Positions 29,002-41,635 of a stretch of 60,947 nt of DNA are shown in pieces. The position numbers and the translations under genes were made by a program. Source of the stretch: an uncultured Rhodospirillales bacterium (GTDB lineage Bacteria; Pseudomonadota; Alphaproteobacteria; Reyranellales; Reyranellaceae); the NCBI GenBank assembly GCA_902825855.1, contig CADECW010000001.1:4484-65430 (forward strand), in the 5' to 3' direction. Within the stretch, counting starts at the first letter, position 1. Each line of letters begins with the position of its first letter. The notes under the pieces are model-generated. The model saw only the letters and a list, made by a program, of their open reading frames with translations. It was not told the origin of the DNA and ran no database searches.

Positions 29002-29886
29002 ATGGACGCGGCCGACCTCAGGATCTTCTCAGCCGTCGCGCGCAGCGGCAGCATGAGCAAGGCCGCGGCCGAACTCGGCACCGTGCAGTCCAACGTGACC
29101 GCGCGCATTCGCGCTCTCGAGGAGCGACTGGGCGTGGACCTGTTCGAACGCACCAATCGCGGCGCCACGCTCACGGCTGCCGGGTTGCGCTTGCGGCCCT
29201 TCGCCGATCGCGTCGCGGGATTGCTCGAGGATGCGAGGCGCGCCGTCACCGACGACGGCACGCCGGCCGGCAACCTGGTCGTCGGCTCGCTCGACACCAC
29301 GGCGGCGCTGCGACTGTCGCCGGTGCTTGCCGAATTCGTCGCCGCTTATCCCGCCGTCGATCTTTCGCTGCGCACCGGCACCAGCCAGGAATTGATCGAG
29401 CAGACGATCGAGCGTCGGCTCGATGGTGCGTTCGTCGCGGGGCCGGTCGATCACGCCGACCTGGTAGCCGAGTCATTCTTCCGCGAGAAGCTGGTCGTGT
29501 TGACCGCGCCCGACGTCACCGACTTCGACGCCTTGGCGCGGCGGGGCGGGCTCAGGATCATCGTCCTGCGTGCGGGATGCTCCTATCGTCACCATCTCGA
29601 GGCCTTGCTGGCGCGTCGCGGCATCGCCGGCGTCCGGCACCTCGAATTCGGCACGCTCGAGGCCATCGTGAGCTGCGTCGGCGCGGGTCTCGGCGTAACG
29701 TTGCTGCCGGAGGCGCTGATCGGCCCGGTGTGGCGGCGCGGGCGCCTGCGCGTCCACCATCTGCCGGCCGGCGAAGGCGAGGTCGAGACGGTCTTCGTCC
29801 GCCATCGCGACGCCTACGCCTCGAGCGCGCTGCGCGCCTTCCTCGATTGCGCCCGCCCAATGATGGCCCGCCGCGCCGCCGAGTAG
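29002..29886 (+). CDS. LysR-family transcriptional regulator
   Basis: A 294-residue LysR regulator. The N-terminal winged helix-turn-helix is DLRIFSAVARSGSMSKAAAELGTVQSNVTARIRALEERLG with ERTNRGATLTAAG. The C-terminal periplasmic-binding-like effector domain begins at about residue 90 (GNLVVGSLDTTAALRLSPVL). It lies 9 bases after the SDR and on the same strand, so it is probably part of the operon and may control it or the divergent amidohydrolase. The effector is unknown. Confidence 0.92.
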   Translation: MDAADLRIFSAVARSGSMSKAAAELGTVQSNVTARIRALEERLGVDLFERTNRGATLTAAGLRLRPFADRVAGLLEDARRAVTDDGTPAGNLVVGSLDTTAALRLSPVLAEFVAAYPAVDLSLRTGTSQELIEQTIERRLDGAFVAGPVDHADLVAESFFREKLVVLTAPDVTDFDALARRGGLRIIVLRAGCSYRHHLEALLARRGIAGVRHLEFGTLEAIVSCVGAGLGVTLLPEALIGPVWRRGRLRVHHLPAGEGEVETVFVRHRDAYASSALRAFLDCARPMMARRAAE

Positions 29887-29965
29887 AGGGCAATCGCCTG
29901 GAGCGATGGCCGCCATCTGATCAAAACGCTACCTGCAACCACCGCCAGTCCCTACTTTGGGGATC

Positions 29966-31045
29966 ATGCCGACCTCCAAACCACTGCTTGCCCGTGCCGA
30001 GGCATTCTGTGCCGCCTACGGCCTTCGCGTCCCGATCCTGCTCGCGCCAATGGCCGGCGCTTGCCCCGCGTCGCTCTCGATCGCCGTCGCCAATGCCGGC
30101 GGCCTGGGAAGCTGCGGCGCGCTCCTGATGCAGCCCGCCGCCATCAAGGCGTGGGCGGCCGAAGTACGCGCCGGGAGCAACGGCGGCTTCAATCTCAATC
30201 TCTGGATTCCCGATCCACCACCCGTGCGCGATGCCGCAGCCGAGGATACCGTACGCGCCTTCCTTGGCGGCTGGGGTCCCGAGGTGGCGCGCGAGGCGGG
30301 CAACGTCAGCCCGCCCGACTTCGCCGCGCAATGCGAGGCGCTGCTCGAGGTCGGGCCGGCGATCATCTCCTCGATCATGGGCGTCTACCCTGCAGCCTTC
30401 GTCGAGCGCATGAAGGCCAATGGGATAAAGTGGTTCGCCAATGCCACCACGGTGGCCGAAGCCAAGGCGGCGGAGGCGGCGGGCGCGGACGTGATCGTCG
30501 CTCAAGGCATGGAAGCCGGCGGCCATCGCGGCGCCTTCGACGCGGCCAAGGCGCCGACCGAGCTGGTCGGGCTTTTCGCGCTGTTGCCGGCGATCGTCGA
30601 CGCGGTGAAGGTCCCGGTCGTCGCGACCGGCGGCATCGCCGATGCGCGCGGCATCGCCGCGGCGCTGATGCTGGGCGCGTCGGCGGTGCAGATCGGCACC
30701 GGCTTCCTGCGCTGCCCGGAAGCGAAGCTCGCTCCGGCCTGGGCAGACGCCATCGGCCGCACGTTGCCGGAGCAGACCTTGCTCACGCGCGCTTTCTCCG
30801 GGCGTCCGGGCCGCGCGGTCACCACGGCCTATGTGCGTGCCGCGTCGGCATCCGATGCGCCGAACCCCGCGCCTTATCCCGTTCAGCGCGGCCTCACCCA
30901 GGCGATGCGCGATGCCGGCACCAAGGCCAACGACATCGACCGCATGCAGGCCTGGTCGGGCCAGTCGGGGCGCCTGGCGATGGCCAAGCCCGCCGGTGAC
31001 GTCGTGCGCGAGCTGTGGAGCGGCGCGCAGGCGCTTATGCGTTGA
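29966..31045 (+). CDS. Nitronate monooxygenase (2-nitropropane dioxygenase family)
   Basis: A 359-residue FMN-dependent TIM barrel. LAPMAGACPASLSIAVANAGGLGSCGA, GIKWFANATTVAEAKAAEAAGADVIVAQGMEAGGHRG (catalytic His region) and VVATGGIADARGIAAALMLGASAVQIGTGFLRC are the standard class I signatures. It detoxifies nitronates such as propionate 3-nitronate. The ATG at 29966 is chosen over an in-frame TTG three codons earlier. Confidence 0.92.
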   Translation: MPTSKPLLARAEAFCAAYGLRVPILLAPMAGACPASLSIAVANAGGLGSCGALLMQPAAIKAWAAEVRAGSNGGFNLNLWIPDPPPVRDAAAEDTVRAFLGGWGPEVAREAGNVSPPDFAAQCEALLEVGPAIISSIMGVYPAAFVERMKANGIKWFANATTVAEAKAAEAAGADVIVAQGMEAGGHRGAFDAAKAPTELVGLFALLPAIVDAVKVPVVATGGIADARGIAAALMLGASAVQIGTGFLRCPEAKLAPAWADAIGRTLPEQTLLTRAFSGRPGRAVTTAYVRAASASDAPNPAPYPVQRGLTQAMRDAGTKANDIDRMQAWSGQSGRLAMAKPAGDVVRELWSGAQALMR

Positions 31046-31095
31046 TTGCTCCTTGGCGAACCACGGACCTCCAAAATCCGCGGTCGTACGAACGC

Positions 31096-32256
31096 CTACT
31101 CGAGCGTCTCGAGCAACCGCGTGCAGAGATAGGTGCGTGGGACCAGCGATGAGTAGTAGATCTGCTCGAAGGCGGCATGCGCGCCCTTGCCATCGGCGCC
31201 CAGCCCGTCGAGCGTGGGAATACCCAGCGCCGCAGTGAAGTTGCCATCGCTGCCTCCCCCGGTCAGCGGGACATCCAACAGCTCCTTGCCGATCTCGCGG
31301 TAGATCGCTTGCGCCTTCTCGAACAACGCGGAGATGCCGGCGTCCTTCTGGTACGGCGGCCGGTTCATCTCGCCCTCGACCGTCAGCGTCACATCCTTGC
31401 CGATCGGCTCGAGGTTCAGGAACCAGTGCGTCATCTCCTCGGCGAGCTGCTGGCTCGGCACGCGCAAATCGACTTCGATCCTGCATTCGGCGGGAACGAC
31501 GTTGACCCCGCTGCCACCCTGGATCAGGCCAACATTGCATGTGATGCCGCGGGCATAGTCGGTCTTGCCCTCGATGCGCACGATCTGCTTCGCCATTTCA
31601 TGGATGGCGCTGCGCCCATCCTGATGCCGCACACCGGCATGGCTCGCCGTTCCCTTCACCGTCAGGGTGAAGCGGCCGACGCCCTTTCGCGAGGTGACGA
31701 CGCGATCGCCGTCGCGGCCAGGTTCCATGACCAGTGCATACTTGTGGCCGCGCGCCGCCTCCTCGATGCGCGTACGCGACGTCGGGCTGCCGACTTCCTC
31801 CTCGGGAATGAACAGGAAGGTGACCGGCAGCCTGGTCTTCTTGCCCATGCGCATCAGATGGCGCAGTGCGTAGTAGGCGATGTAACCGCCCGCCTTCATG
31901 TCGTAGATGCCGGGTCCGAAGATGCTGTCGCCCTCGCGCCGGATCTTGAGGTCCCGCTCGATCATGCCGATGGGATGCACGGTATCGAGGTGGGCCAGCA
32001 CCAGGATGCCCTTGCCGTCGCCCTGGCTCATTTCCGGCGTGGTCTTGCATTCGAGGATGTCGCCGAAGCCGTCGCGGCCCGGAATGCGCTCCAGCTTCAG
32101 CCCCAGGTCGCGAAACTGGCCCTCGACATGGTCGACCACCTTGTTGACGGACTTGCCATCGTGACTGGGGCTCTCGATCGACACCCATTCGACGATGCCG
32201 TCGAGCACTTCGTCAGCGTCGATCTTCGGTTCGTTCTTCATCCGCTCGGCAGCCAT
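31096..32256 (-). CDS. M20 family metallopeptidase (carboxypeptidase G2-like)
   Basis: A 386-residue M20 peptidase with two zinc ions. VLAHLDTVHP, GPGIYDMKAG, FLFIPEEEVGSP (catalytic Glu pair) and ALVMEPGRDG supply the ligands, while the dimerisation domain sits around KGTASHAGVRHQDGRSAI. Carboxypeptidase G2 relatives remove C-terminal glutamate or hydrolyse acyl amino acids. Start 32256 with GGAGAGC upstream; an internal ATG five codons on is an alternative. No signal peptide, so cytoplasmic. Confidence 0.9.
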   Translation of the reverse strand: MAAERMKNEPKIDADEVLDGIVEWVSIESPSHDGKSVNKVVDHVEGQFRDLGLKLERIPGRDGFGDILECKTTPEMSQGDGKGILVLAHLDTVHPIGMIERDLKIRREGDSIFGPGIYDMKAGGYIAYYALRHLMRMGKKTRLPVTFLFIPEEEVGSPTSRTRIEEAARGHKYALVMEPGRDGDRVVTSRKGVGRFTLTVKGTASHAGVRHQDGRSAIHEMAKQIVRIEGKTDYARGITCNVGLIQGGSGVNVVPAECRIEVDLRVPSQQLAEEMTHWFLNLEPIGKDVTLTVEGEMNRPPYQKDAGISALFEKAQAIYREIGKELLDVPLTGGGSDGNFTAALGIPTLDGLGADGKGAHAAFEQIYYSSLVPRTYLCTRLLETLE

Positions 32257-32386
32257 CGGTGATCGCTCTCCACTACACAGGAACAGTCGGATGAACGTCG
32301 CACGATTGACCGAGGCGCGCGACCTTGCTGATCGCCGCCCAGGCCAAATCATGCAATAATTTCACATCGCGCGAAGGAGCAGCGCC

Positions 32387-34990
32387 ATGGCGGAGATCTC
32401 CAGTTGGGACGCTTTCGATCCCAAGGTATGGGCCGAAGAGGTTGGTAGTCCTCCAAGGGCGCTTTCGCTCCGTCATCCGACCTACCCTGCCGAAGCTACC
32501 TGTGCGGAAGACGATGTCGCCGCGCTGAGGAAGATCGTGGCGAAGTATCTGGCGAAGGTGCGGACGCGCCTGGACCTTCCCGATCTCTTTGTCGCCGATG
32601 ACGTTTTCAAGGTGTTCATGGGCTGGCTCAACCTGCCGGCGGACGACAGCAGCGTCGATCCGCGCGAATCGGTCTGGGTCAGCCGCTACAAGGATCCGAT
32701 CAACAGAGCAGGCCTGATCGATCGGTCGATCGTGTTCGCCGCTGCCGAGTCGTGGCAGGTAAACGACAGTGCCGGCGTGCTGGGCAGCCGGGTGGGCCTC
32801 CGGGTCGTCACACATGTAGCCCCTCTGGGCGGCGCTACGTGGAAAGTGCGGATCACGAGCGTCGCGTGCTCGATGGGCCTGCCCGAGGCGCTGGCGTCCC
32901 ACGCATCACTTGCTGCCGAAACCATGAACTTCTACTCGGCGGTGTTCAACCCAGCCAGTTTCCTCTCGTTCAAGGCACAGGTCGCCAACGCGATCGGTGT
33001 CGACCCCGGAGTGCTCGCGATCGATGGCGTTCGCGCCGGCACGGACGGCACCAAAGCCTCAGGCGTCATCTACGCGACGGAGGCGCAACCTGCTGGCGCG
33101 CCCCCGGGCCACGGTCACGCCCTGACCCTGCGCTTCGGCCTTACTCCCGGAGGCGGTTTGGACGGCAGGCCGACCGTGGAGAGATCCGCGCTGACCGCAC
33201 ATGCCGTGACGGCAGATCTCTTCATCCAGGACCCCGCGTCCAGGGTGGGCCTGGGGAGGTTGATCGAGTCGCGCCCGAACCGGTCGCCCGAGCGTTTGAA
33301 CGCCTTCAAGTACGCGAATGTACAGCTAGACGGCCTTGTCCCCGCCAGTACGGTTCTGCTTGCCGACTCGCTGGTCGACGTTCGGCAGTCCGAGCTCTCG
33401 ACGCCGATTGGCAATCCCGGCGTCACAGAGGGCGTCCGGCCGGCCACGGTCACTCATCCCCGACGCGACGATTTCGCGGCTCTCAGCGGCTACGAGCATA
33501 CGCGCGCCCGGTTCGATCAGCTCACGCTCGTTCGCTCGCTGTTCAATACCATCGTGGCATACGGGCTGCCGCCGAACGATTATTTCCGGTTTGCAGTCGC
33601 CCCTCTGCAAGTCCGCTACCGCTCGCCGATCACGCCGGGACCAGGCAAGGATGGGAAGACGGTCAATGCGCAGGTGGACTTCGATCCTCCGATCTGCAGC
33701 CTGATCGCCGAGAGCAAGCCGTTCACTCCTGCCGATCGACGGCCGGTGCTCGTTCGCTTCGCGCTGGCCGATCTCCAGAGGTCCACGTCGCGCCGCCAGC
33801 CGCTCGGCCTGGCGTCGGATCCGCGATGGAGCTGGCATGAATATTGTCATGTGCTTCTGGCCGCGCAGACCGGCAAGCTCGAACTTCATTTCGCCCACAG
33901 TGCGGGCGACGCGCTTGCCGCCATCATTTCGGATCCGTCCTCGAAATTGGCGACGCATGAATATGCTCGCGGCTACACGTTTCCCTGGGTGTATCTGCAT
34001 CGGCGGCATGACCGCGCGGTCAACAGAGGATGGGGTTGGAGCGGGCCGCGCCATCGCCAAGACCGGTTTCCCGCCAACGACTGCAGATGTCGCTACAAGG
34101 GCTATGATTCCGAACAGATTCTGTCGACATCGCTGTTCAGGCTCTACCGCGCACTCGGTGGAGACACTGTCGACATCGGCGGCAATCCAGACCGTGCGGC
34201 CCGCCAAAGAGCGGCCGACTATGCGGTGTACCTGATCCTGAGAACGATCAAGGCGATGCCTGCCTTCAACGTCGGCGGCATGCAGACGCCCGACCAGTTC
34301 GCGACCGGGCTGATCGACTCCGACATCGCGACGTTGCCCTTCACCGGTCCCGGCCCGCTCAATGGACGGGTTGGCGGCTGGGCCCACAAGGTCATCCGCT
34401 GGGCGTTCGAAGCGCAAGGCCTGTACGCCGTCAATCCCGCCGCCGTCGCCTACAATCCGGGACTGCCGCCGCCGATCGACATCTTCATCGACGACAACCG
34501 GCCCAATTCGGAAGGCAACTACACGCGCGGGGGCTACATGCCGGTCTCGCTCGACTGGAACAGCGCCCTCGCAAGACGCTGGCATGCCTCGGCAGCCGCG
34601 ATAAAGATCGTGGGCAATCACATATGGGTCGAGGTTGCCAACCGCGGCCGGACCGTGGCGAACGGGGTGAAGGTCTCCGTCTGGTTCATCGCATGGCCGG
34701 TCACCGCCGGCGCTCCCCCTGATTGGGGTCCGATGACGGGCTGGACCAAGATCGCAGACAGCGGCCTCGCCCCGGTGCCGCCTTGGCCGGGGCCCGCCGT
34801 ATCGTTCGGCCCCTTCGCGACACCCGCACGACCGCCAGGGAAACGCCTATGGATACTGGCGATCGCCGATTGCCCGGCTGACGTTGCGAATCCGAATGCG
34901 ACGACGGTACTGCCGTGCGCGCAATACAAGGTCTCGATCGTCGATCTCGTGGCCGGTGACAACAACCTCGGACTTCGAGTCCTGCCCTGA
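32387..34990 (+). CDS. Large protein with putative gluzincin metallopeptidase and CARDB-like domains
   Basis: An 867-residue protein that I cannot name. HEYCH at 484-488 fits the HExxH zinc motif. It is followed by HFAHSAGDALAAI (His504, Asp508), then GYTFPW, RRHDRAVNRGWGW and YDSEQILSTSLFRLYRALGGD (about 575-600). From memory, that order matches an uncharacterised family of gluzincin-like metallopeptidases, with the Glu of SEQIL as possible third ligand. Residues ~740-860 (IWVEVANRGRTVANGVKVSVWF) look like a CARDB-type Ig fold. The N-terminal ~480 residues are unassigned, and there is no signal peptide. GAAGGAG precedes the ATG. Its stop is one base from that of the convergent PAP2-fold gene. 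Confidence 0.8.
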   Translation: MAEISSWDAFDPKVWAEEVGSPPRALSLRHPTYPAEATCAEDDVAALRKIVAKYLAKVRTRLDLPDLFVADDVFKVFMGWLNLPADDSSVDPRESVWVSRYKDPINRAGLIDRSIVFAAAESWQVNDSAGVLGSRVGLRVVTHVAPLGGATWKVRITSVACSMGLPEALASHASLAAETMNFYSAVFNPASFLSFKAQVANAIGVDPGVLAIDGVRAGTDGTKASGVIYATEAQPAGAPPGHGHALTLRFGLTPGGGLDGRPTVERSALTAHAVTADLFIQDPASRVGLGRLIESRPNRSPERLNAFKYANVQLDGLVPASTVLLADSLVDVRQSELSTPIGNPGVTEGVRPATVTHPRRDDFAALSGYEHTRARFDQLTLVRSLFNTIVAYGLPPNDYFRFAVAPLQVRYRSPITPGPGKDGKTVNAQVDFDPPICSLIAESKPFTPADRRPVLVRFALADLQRSTSRRQPLGLASDPRWSWHEYCHVLLAAQTGKLELHFAHSAGDALAAIISDPSSKLATHEYARGYTFPWVYLHRRHDRAVNRGWGWSGPRHRQDRFPANDCRCRYKGYDSEQILSTSLFRLYRALGGDTVDIGGNPDRAARQRAADYAVYLILRTIKAMPAFNVGGMQTPDQFATGLIDSDIATLPFTGPGPLNGRVGGWAHKVIRWAFEAQGLYAVNPAAVAYNPGLPPPIDIFIDDNRPNSEGNYTRGGYMPVSLDWNSALARRWHASAAAIKIVGNHIWVEVANRGRTVANGVKVSVWFIAWPVTAGAPPDWGPMTGWTKIADSGLAPVPPWPGPAVSFGPFATPARPPGKRLWILAIADCPADVANPNATTVLPCAQYKVSIVDLVAGDNNLGLRVLP

Positions 34991-34991
34991 T

Positions 34992-38153
<3,162 letters not shown>

Positions 38154-38559
38154 GCCAGTCTCTTCGCTCCGTTGCGATCCGACCCGAGGTGTTGTCAATG
38201 ACAGACCAGCCGACACCTGATCCGATGCTTTTCGTCGCCCATCGACGCCGGACGCGAACGCTGCTCCTACGCTTGAAGAACGAGCGTACCAGCCCGCAGT
38301 CGGGAGGCAAACCTGGGACTGCCTCCCTACGACCCCGGTCGAGGCGATCGATTTGGATATCGTGAGTTCTCGCACCGCACACCCACTTTCGTCAGTGCTC
38401 GGGCGCGAGCGTCGAACAAAGCCTCTCGGGCTTCCGTGACTTTTGTCACACCGGCGGCCCGACGCGCTGCAAATGCAGTGCTGCTTCAGGCCAAAATCAC
38501 GGAACTGCCACGATTCCGGCGACCCGGCAGCGTCAGGCTGCCGGGTGCGAGATCGCGGT
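38154..38559. other. 406-base spacer with hairpins and a tRNA-like scrap
   Basis: No gene seen. It holds an odd palindrome TGTCA-A-TGACA (38193-38203), a GGGAGGCA/TGCCTCCC stem with 10-base loop (38302-38309 and 38320-38327), and the SDR terminator near its end. 38354-38385 resembles the 3' quarter of a tRNA (GTGAG/CTCGC T-stem, then an ACCGCAC acceptor-like strand and ACCCA) but lacks about five T-loop bases and any 5' half. The upstream region of the cyclase gene should hold its promoter, yet I see no convincing -35/-10 pair. Confidence 0.45.
38522..38546 (-). terminator. Hairpin downstream of the SDR gene
   Basis: A perfect 10-base stem ACCCGGCAGC / GCTGCCGGGT with a 5-base loop, 14 bases past the SDR stop. 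No T run, so this is a likely but not certain terminator. Confidence 0.65.
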
Positions 38560-39477
38560 CTAGACCGGGTCCCAGGTGAAATATTCCGGCGAGCGCTTCA
38601 TGTCGGTGAAGTAAGGCTTCATCGATGGCACGGCCTGCTCGGCGATTGCCTCGAGCGTCCAGCCTTCCGAGTTGTGCACCGAACGCACCGGACGGTTGGC
38701 GTTGAACAGCATGATCTCGTTCATGCGCACGCCGAAGATCTGCGAGGTGACGCCATCGGCCGCATCGCTCAACAGGAATACCGCCATGGGCGCGATCTTG
38801 GCGGGCGTCATCTTCTTGGAGCGCTCCAGCCTCGCCTTCTGCGCGTCGGTGTCGGCGGGAATGGTGCCGATCATGCGCGTCCAGGCAAAAGGCGAAATGC
38901 AATTGGAGCGGACATTGAACGCCGCCATGTCGAGGGCGATCGAGCGCGACAGGCCGATGATTCCCATCTTGGCCGCGGAGTAGTTCGCCTGACCGAAGTT
39001 GCCGACCAGACCCGAGGTCGAGGTGAAGTGCACGAAGGCGCCCGACTTCTGCTCCTTGAAGTAGTTGGCGGTGGCGCGGCTGACATTGAACGCGCCGTTG
39101 AGATGCACGTCGATCACCATTTTCCAGTCGACATGGCTCATGCGGTGGAAGATGCGGTCGCGCAGGATGCCGGCATTGTTGATGACGCCGTCGATCTTGC
39201 CGAAGTTCTCGACCGCGGCCTTGACCATGCGCTCCGCGCCTGCCGGATCGGCGACGCTGTCGCCGTTGGCCACGGCCTTGCCACCGGCAGCCGTGATCTC
39301 GTCGACGACCTTCTGCGCCGGGGTGGCGTTGCCGCCGCCCTCGCCGTCAACCGCGCCGCCCAGGTCGTTGACCACGACCGCCGCGCCTTCCTTGGCGGCC
39401 AGCAGCGCCATCTCGCGGCCGATGCCGCCGCCTGCGCCGGTCACCAGCACGACCTTGTCCTTCAGCATGTTGGCCAT
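38560..39477 (-). CDS. SDR, multifunctional-enzyme (17-beta-HSD4)-like
   Basis: A 305-residue classical SDR of the D-3-hydroxyacyl-CoA dehydrogenase type found in peroxisomal multifunctional enzyme 2. TGAGGGIGRE (cofactor loop), NDLGGAVDGEGGG, NNAGILRDRIFHRM, then STSGLVGNFGQANYSAAKMG with Tyr and Lys. The NDLGG...A insertion and NAGILRD are typical of this branch. The C-terminal ~50 residues (EGWTLEAIAEQAVPSMKPYF) extend past the basic fold. The start at 39477 has GGAGGAGACG. Probably a beta-oxidation or related hydroxyacyl-CoA step. Confidence 0.85.
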   Translation of the reverse strand: MANMLKDKVVLVTGAGGGIGREMALLAAKEGAAVVVNDLGGAVDGEGGGNATPAQKVVDEITAAGGKAVANGDSVADPAGAERMVKAAVENFGKIDGVINNAGILRDRIFHRMSHVDWKMVIDVHLNGAFNVSRATANYFKEQKSGAFVHFTSTSGLVGNFGQANYSAAKMGIIGLSRSIALDMAAFNVRSNCISPFAWTRMIGTIPADTDAQKARLERSKKMTPAKIAPMAVFLLSDAADGVTSQIFGVRMNEIMLFNANRPVRSVHNSEGWTLEAIAEQAVPSMKPYFTDMKRSPEYFTWDPV

Positions 39478-39603
39478 CGTCTCCTCCGTCATGAATTCCT
39501 GCAGCAGCATGTACATCAGGTGCGATGGCGGCGGAAAGCCTCACCGTCGCGACGTTGCCGGCGCCCCTGTTCTGGGATTTGCTCGGCGAAACCGGAGGTG
39601 ATG

Positions 39604-40434
39604 ATGGACCTCGATCAGAGCATCGCGAGGCACTACGCACATGGCTCCTTGGAGACGGCGATCCTCGGTGCATTGGCTGCAGCCGGCAAGCATCCCGACA
39701 CGCTCACGCCCGGCGACCTGGCGCCTGTCGACGAGTTCCATATCGGAGGGCGGCAGGCGACCAAGGACGTTTCCGCGCAACTCGATTTGCCGCGCGGCGC
39801 ACGCGTTCTCGACATAGGCTGCGGGCTGGGTGGTCCGTCACGCTACTTCTCGCAGGAGCGAGGATGGCAGGTCCAGGGCATCGACCTCACCCCGGAGTAT
39901 GTCGATGTCGCCACCGGCCTGTCACGACGCGTCGGGCTGGCCGACACGACCGCCTATCAGGTGGCGAGCGCATTGGCATTGCCGTTCGACGATCTCACCT
40001 TCGACGGTGCATACATGCTGCATGTCGGCATGAACATCGCGGACAAGAAGACCGCGTTCGCCGAGGTGCACCGCGTGCTTAAGCCCGGCAGCCTGTTTGC
40101 CATCTATGACGTGATGCTCGAGGGCCAAGGCGACTTCAGCTATCCGGTGCCGTGGTCAGCGGCACCCGAGACCAACTTCATCGCCTCGGCCGAGACCTAC
40201 CGCAGAGAACTGGCCGCGGCGGGCTTCAGCATCGTGAAGGAACGCAATCGCCGCGACTTCGCACTCGAGTCCTTTGCCCAGATACGCCAACGCCAGCGCC
40301 AGGCGGCCGGCGGCCCGCCCGGGCCCGGCCTGCAGATCGCCATGGGAGCGACGGCACCACAGAAGGTCGCCAACATGATGGGTGGGGTCCAGCGCGGCCT
40401 GTTCGCGCCGGTCGAGATCATCAGTCGGGCTTGA
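39604..40434 (+). CDS. Class I SAM-dependent methyltransferase
   Basis: A 276-residue methyltransferase. Motif I is VLDIGCGLGGPSRYF, then GIDLTPEYVDVA (acidic end of strand 2), LPFDDLTFDGAYMLHVGMNI and HRVLKPGSLFAIYDVM, all of the UbiE/sterol/sarcosine N-methyltransferase style. An N-terminal region of ~60 residues (GDLAPVDEFHIGGRQAT) is shared with glycine/sarcosine-type enzymes from memory. ATGATG allows a start at 39601 or 39604; GGAGG spacing favours the second. The last 14 bases overlap the convergent MFS gene. The substrate is unknown. Confidence 0.85.
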   Translation: MDLDQSIARHYAHGSLETAILGALAAAGKHPDTLTPGDLAPVDEFHIGGRQATKDVSAQLDLPRGARVLDIGCGLGGPSRYFSQERGWQVQGIDLTPEYVDVATGLSRRVGLADTTAYQVASALALPFDDLTFDGAYMLHVGMNIADKKTAFAEVHRVLKPGSLFAIYDVMLEGQGDFSYPVPWSAAPETNFIASAETYRRELAAAGFSIVKERNRRDFALESFAQIRQRQRQAAGGPPGPGLQIAMGATAPQKVANMMGGVQRGLFAPVEIISRA

Positions 40435-41635
40435 CGGCGTGCGAGCGCGCCGGCCTCAGCATCCGGGCGCTCAGCACGGTCGCCAGTGCGAACGGCATCA
40501 GGCCGACCACCAGGGGCATCGCAACGTAGCGACTGCCGAACAGGGTGAGCACGGCGACGGTGACCGTTCCCATCGCGCCCATGCCCATCTGCGCGAGACC
40601 GGCAAGTGACGAGGCCGTGCCGGCGAGCTTGGGAAACATGCCGACGGCTCCGGCATTGGCATTGGCGACGATCATGCCGGTGCCGAAGCTCAGCACCACG
40701 TGCGGGCCGATGATCGCCCACCAGGTGACGACGCCACTCAGCGACAGCGCCGCCATGACCGACAGCGCGGCGACATGGAACCAGCCCGAGGCTCGCATGA
40801 TGACGATCGGCGCGACGCGTCCGATCAAACGGTTATTGACGAATGTGCCCGCGGTAAAGCCGCCGACCGAGAGCAGCACGATCAGGCCGAACTCCCGCGG
40901 CGAGAAGCCGAGATGGTCCTGCAGGATGAAGGGAACACCCGCCAGCATGCCGAAGTTTATGGCAAAGGCGAAGCCCAGGGTCAGCACGTTGCCGAGGAAT
41001 TGCCGCTCGCGCAGCATCTGGCCCGAGCCGCGCAGCAGATGGCCGAGATCGAGGCGCTCGCTGCGGTACTTGTTGGTCTCCCCGAGGCCCAGCAACACGA
41101 TGGCAAACAGCAACGTGCCGAAGCCGCCGACGAACCAGAAGGTCGCGCGCCAGCTTGCCCATTCGCCTAAAAACCCGCCCAGGGTCGGCGCCAACGACGG
41201 CGCGATGTTCTGGCCGAGCGAAATCCAGCTCATGACCAGCGGCATCTCCTGGAAGGTGTAGGCATCGCGCGTCAACGCGCGGCCGATCACGGAGCCCGAG
41301 GCGGCGCCCAACCCCTGCAAAACGCGCAGGCCGATCAGCCCGCCGATCGAGGGGGCAAAGGAACAGGCGAAGGTCGCCGCAGTGAAGAAGATCAATCCGC
41401 CCAAAAGCACGGGGCGCCGGCCGAAACGGTCGCTGAGCGGGCCATAGAAGAGCTGGCCCACGGCAAAGCCCAGCATGTAGGTGGTGAGCGTGAGCTTGAC
41501 GCTGTCCGCGCCGGCACCGAGCGATGCGCCGACCGAGGGCATCACCGGGGTGTAGATGCTCATGGTCAACGGACCAAAGCTGCCCAACGCCACCAACAGG
41601 GCGACGTAGCCGAAGGAACGCGGGGTAAGACTCAC
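40421..41635 (-). CDS. Bcr/CflA-type MFS multidrug efflux transporter
   Basis: A 404-residue drug:H+ antiporter. It opens LVALGSFGPLTMSIYTPVMPSVGASLGA, the usual Bcr/CflA start with the helix-1 motif. Loop 2-3 GPLSDRFGRRPVLLGG and helix 5 motif C-like SLGQNIAPSLAPTLGGFLGEW are intact. Twelve hydrophobic segments fit. Coupled by ATGA to the transglutaminase-like gene upstream. Likely exports small toxic compounds; the specificity is unknown. Confidence 0.88.
   Translation of the reverse strand: MSLTPRSFGYVALLVALGSFGPLTMSIYTPVMPSVGASLGAGADSVKLTLTTYMLGFAVGQLFYGPLSDRFGRRPVLLGGLIFFTAATFACSFAPSIGGLIGLRVLQGLGAASGSVIGRALTRDAYTFQEMPLVMSWISLGQNIAPSLAPTLGGFLGEWASWRATFWFVGGFGTLLFAIVLLGLGETNKYRSERLDLGHLLRGSGQMLRERQFLGNVLTLGFAFAINFGMLAGVPFILQDHLGFSPREFGLIVLLSVGGFTAGTFVNNRLIGRVAPIVIMRASGWFHVAALSVMAALSLSGVVTWWAIIGPHVVLSFGTGMIVANANAGAVGMFPKLAGTASSLAGLAQMGMGAMGTVTVAVLTLFGSRYVAMPLVVGLMPFALATVLSARMLRPARSHAVKPD

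Noticed and set aside
38350..38385. tRNA gene
   Set aside because: Only a T-stem and acceptor-like 3' end are visible; D-arm, anticodon arm and the 5' acceptor strand are absent and the T-loop is too short.
38443..39600. Long N-terminal extension of the methyltransferase frame
   Set aside because: This part is antisense to the SDR gene at 38560-39477; it is His/Arg/Gly-rich and lacks any domain.
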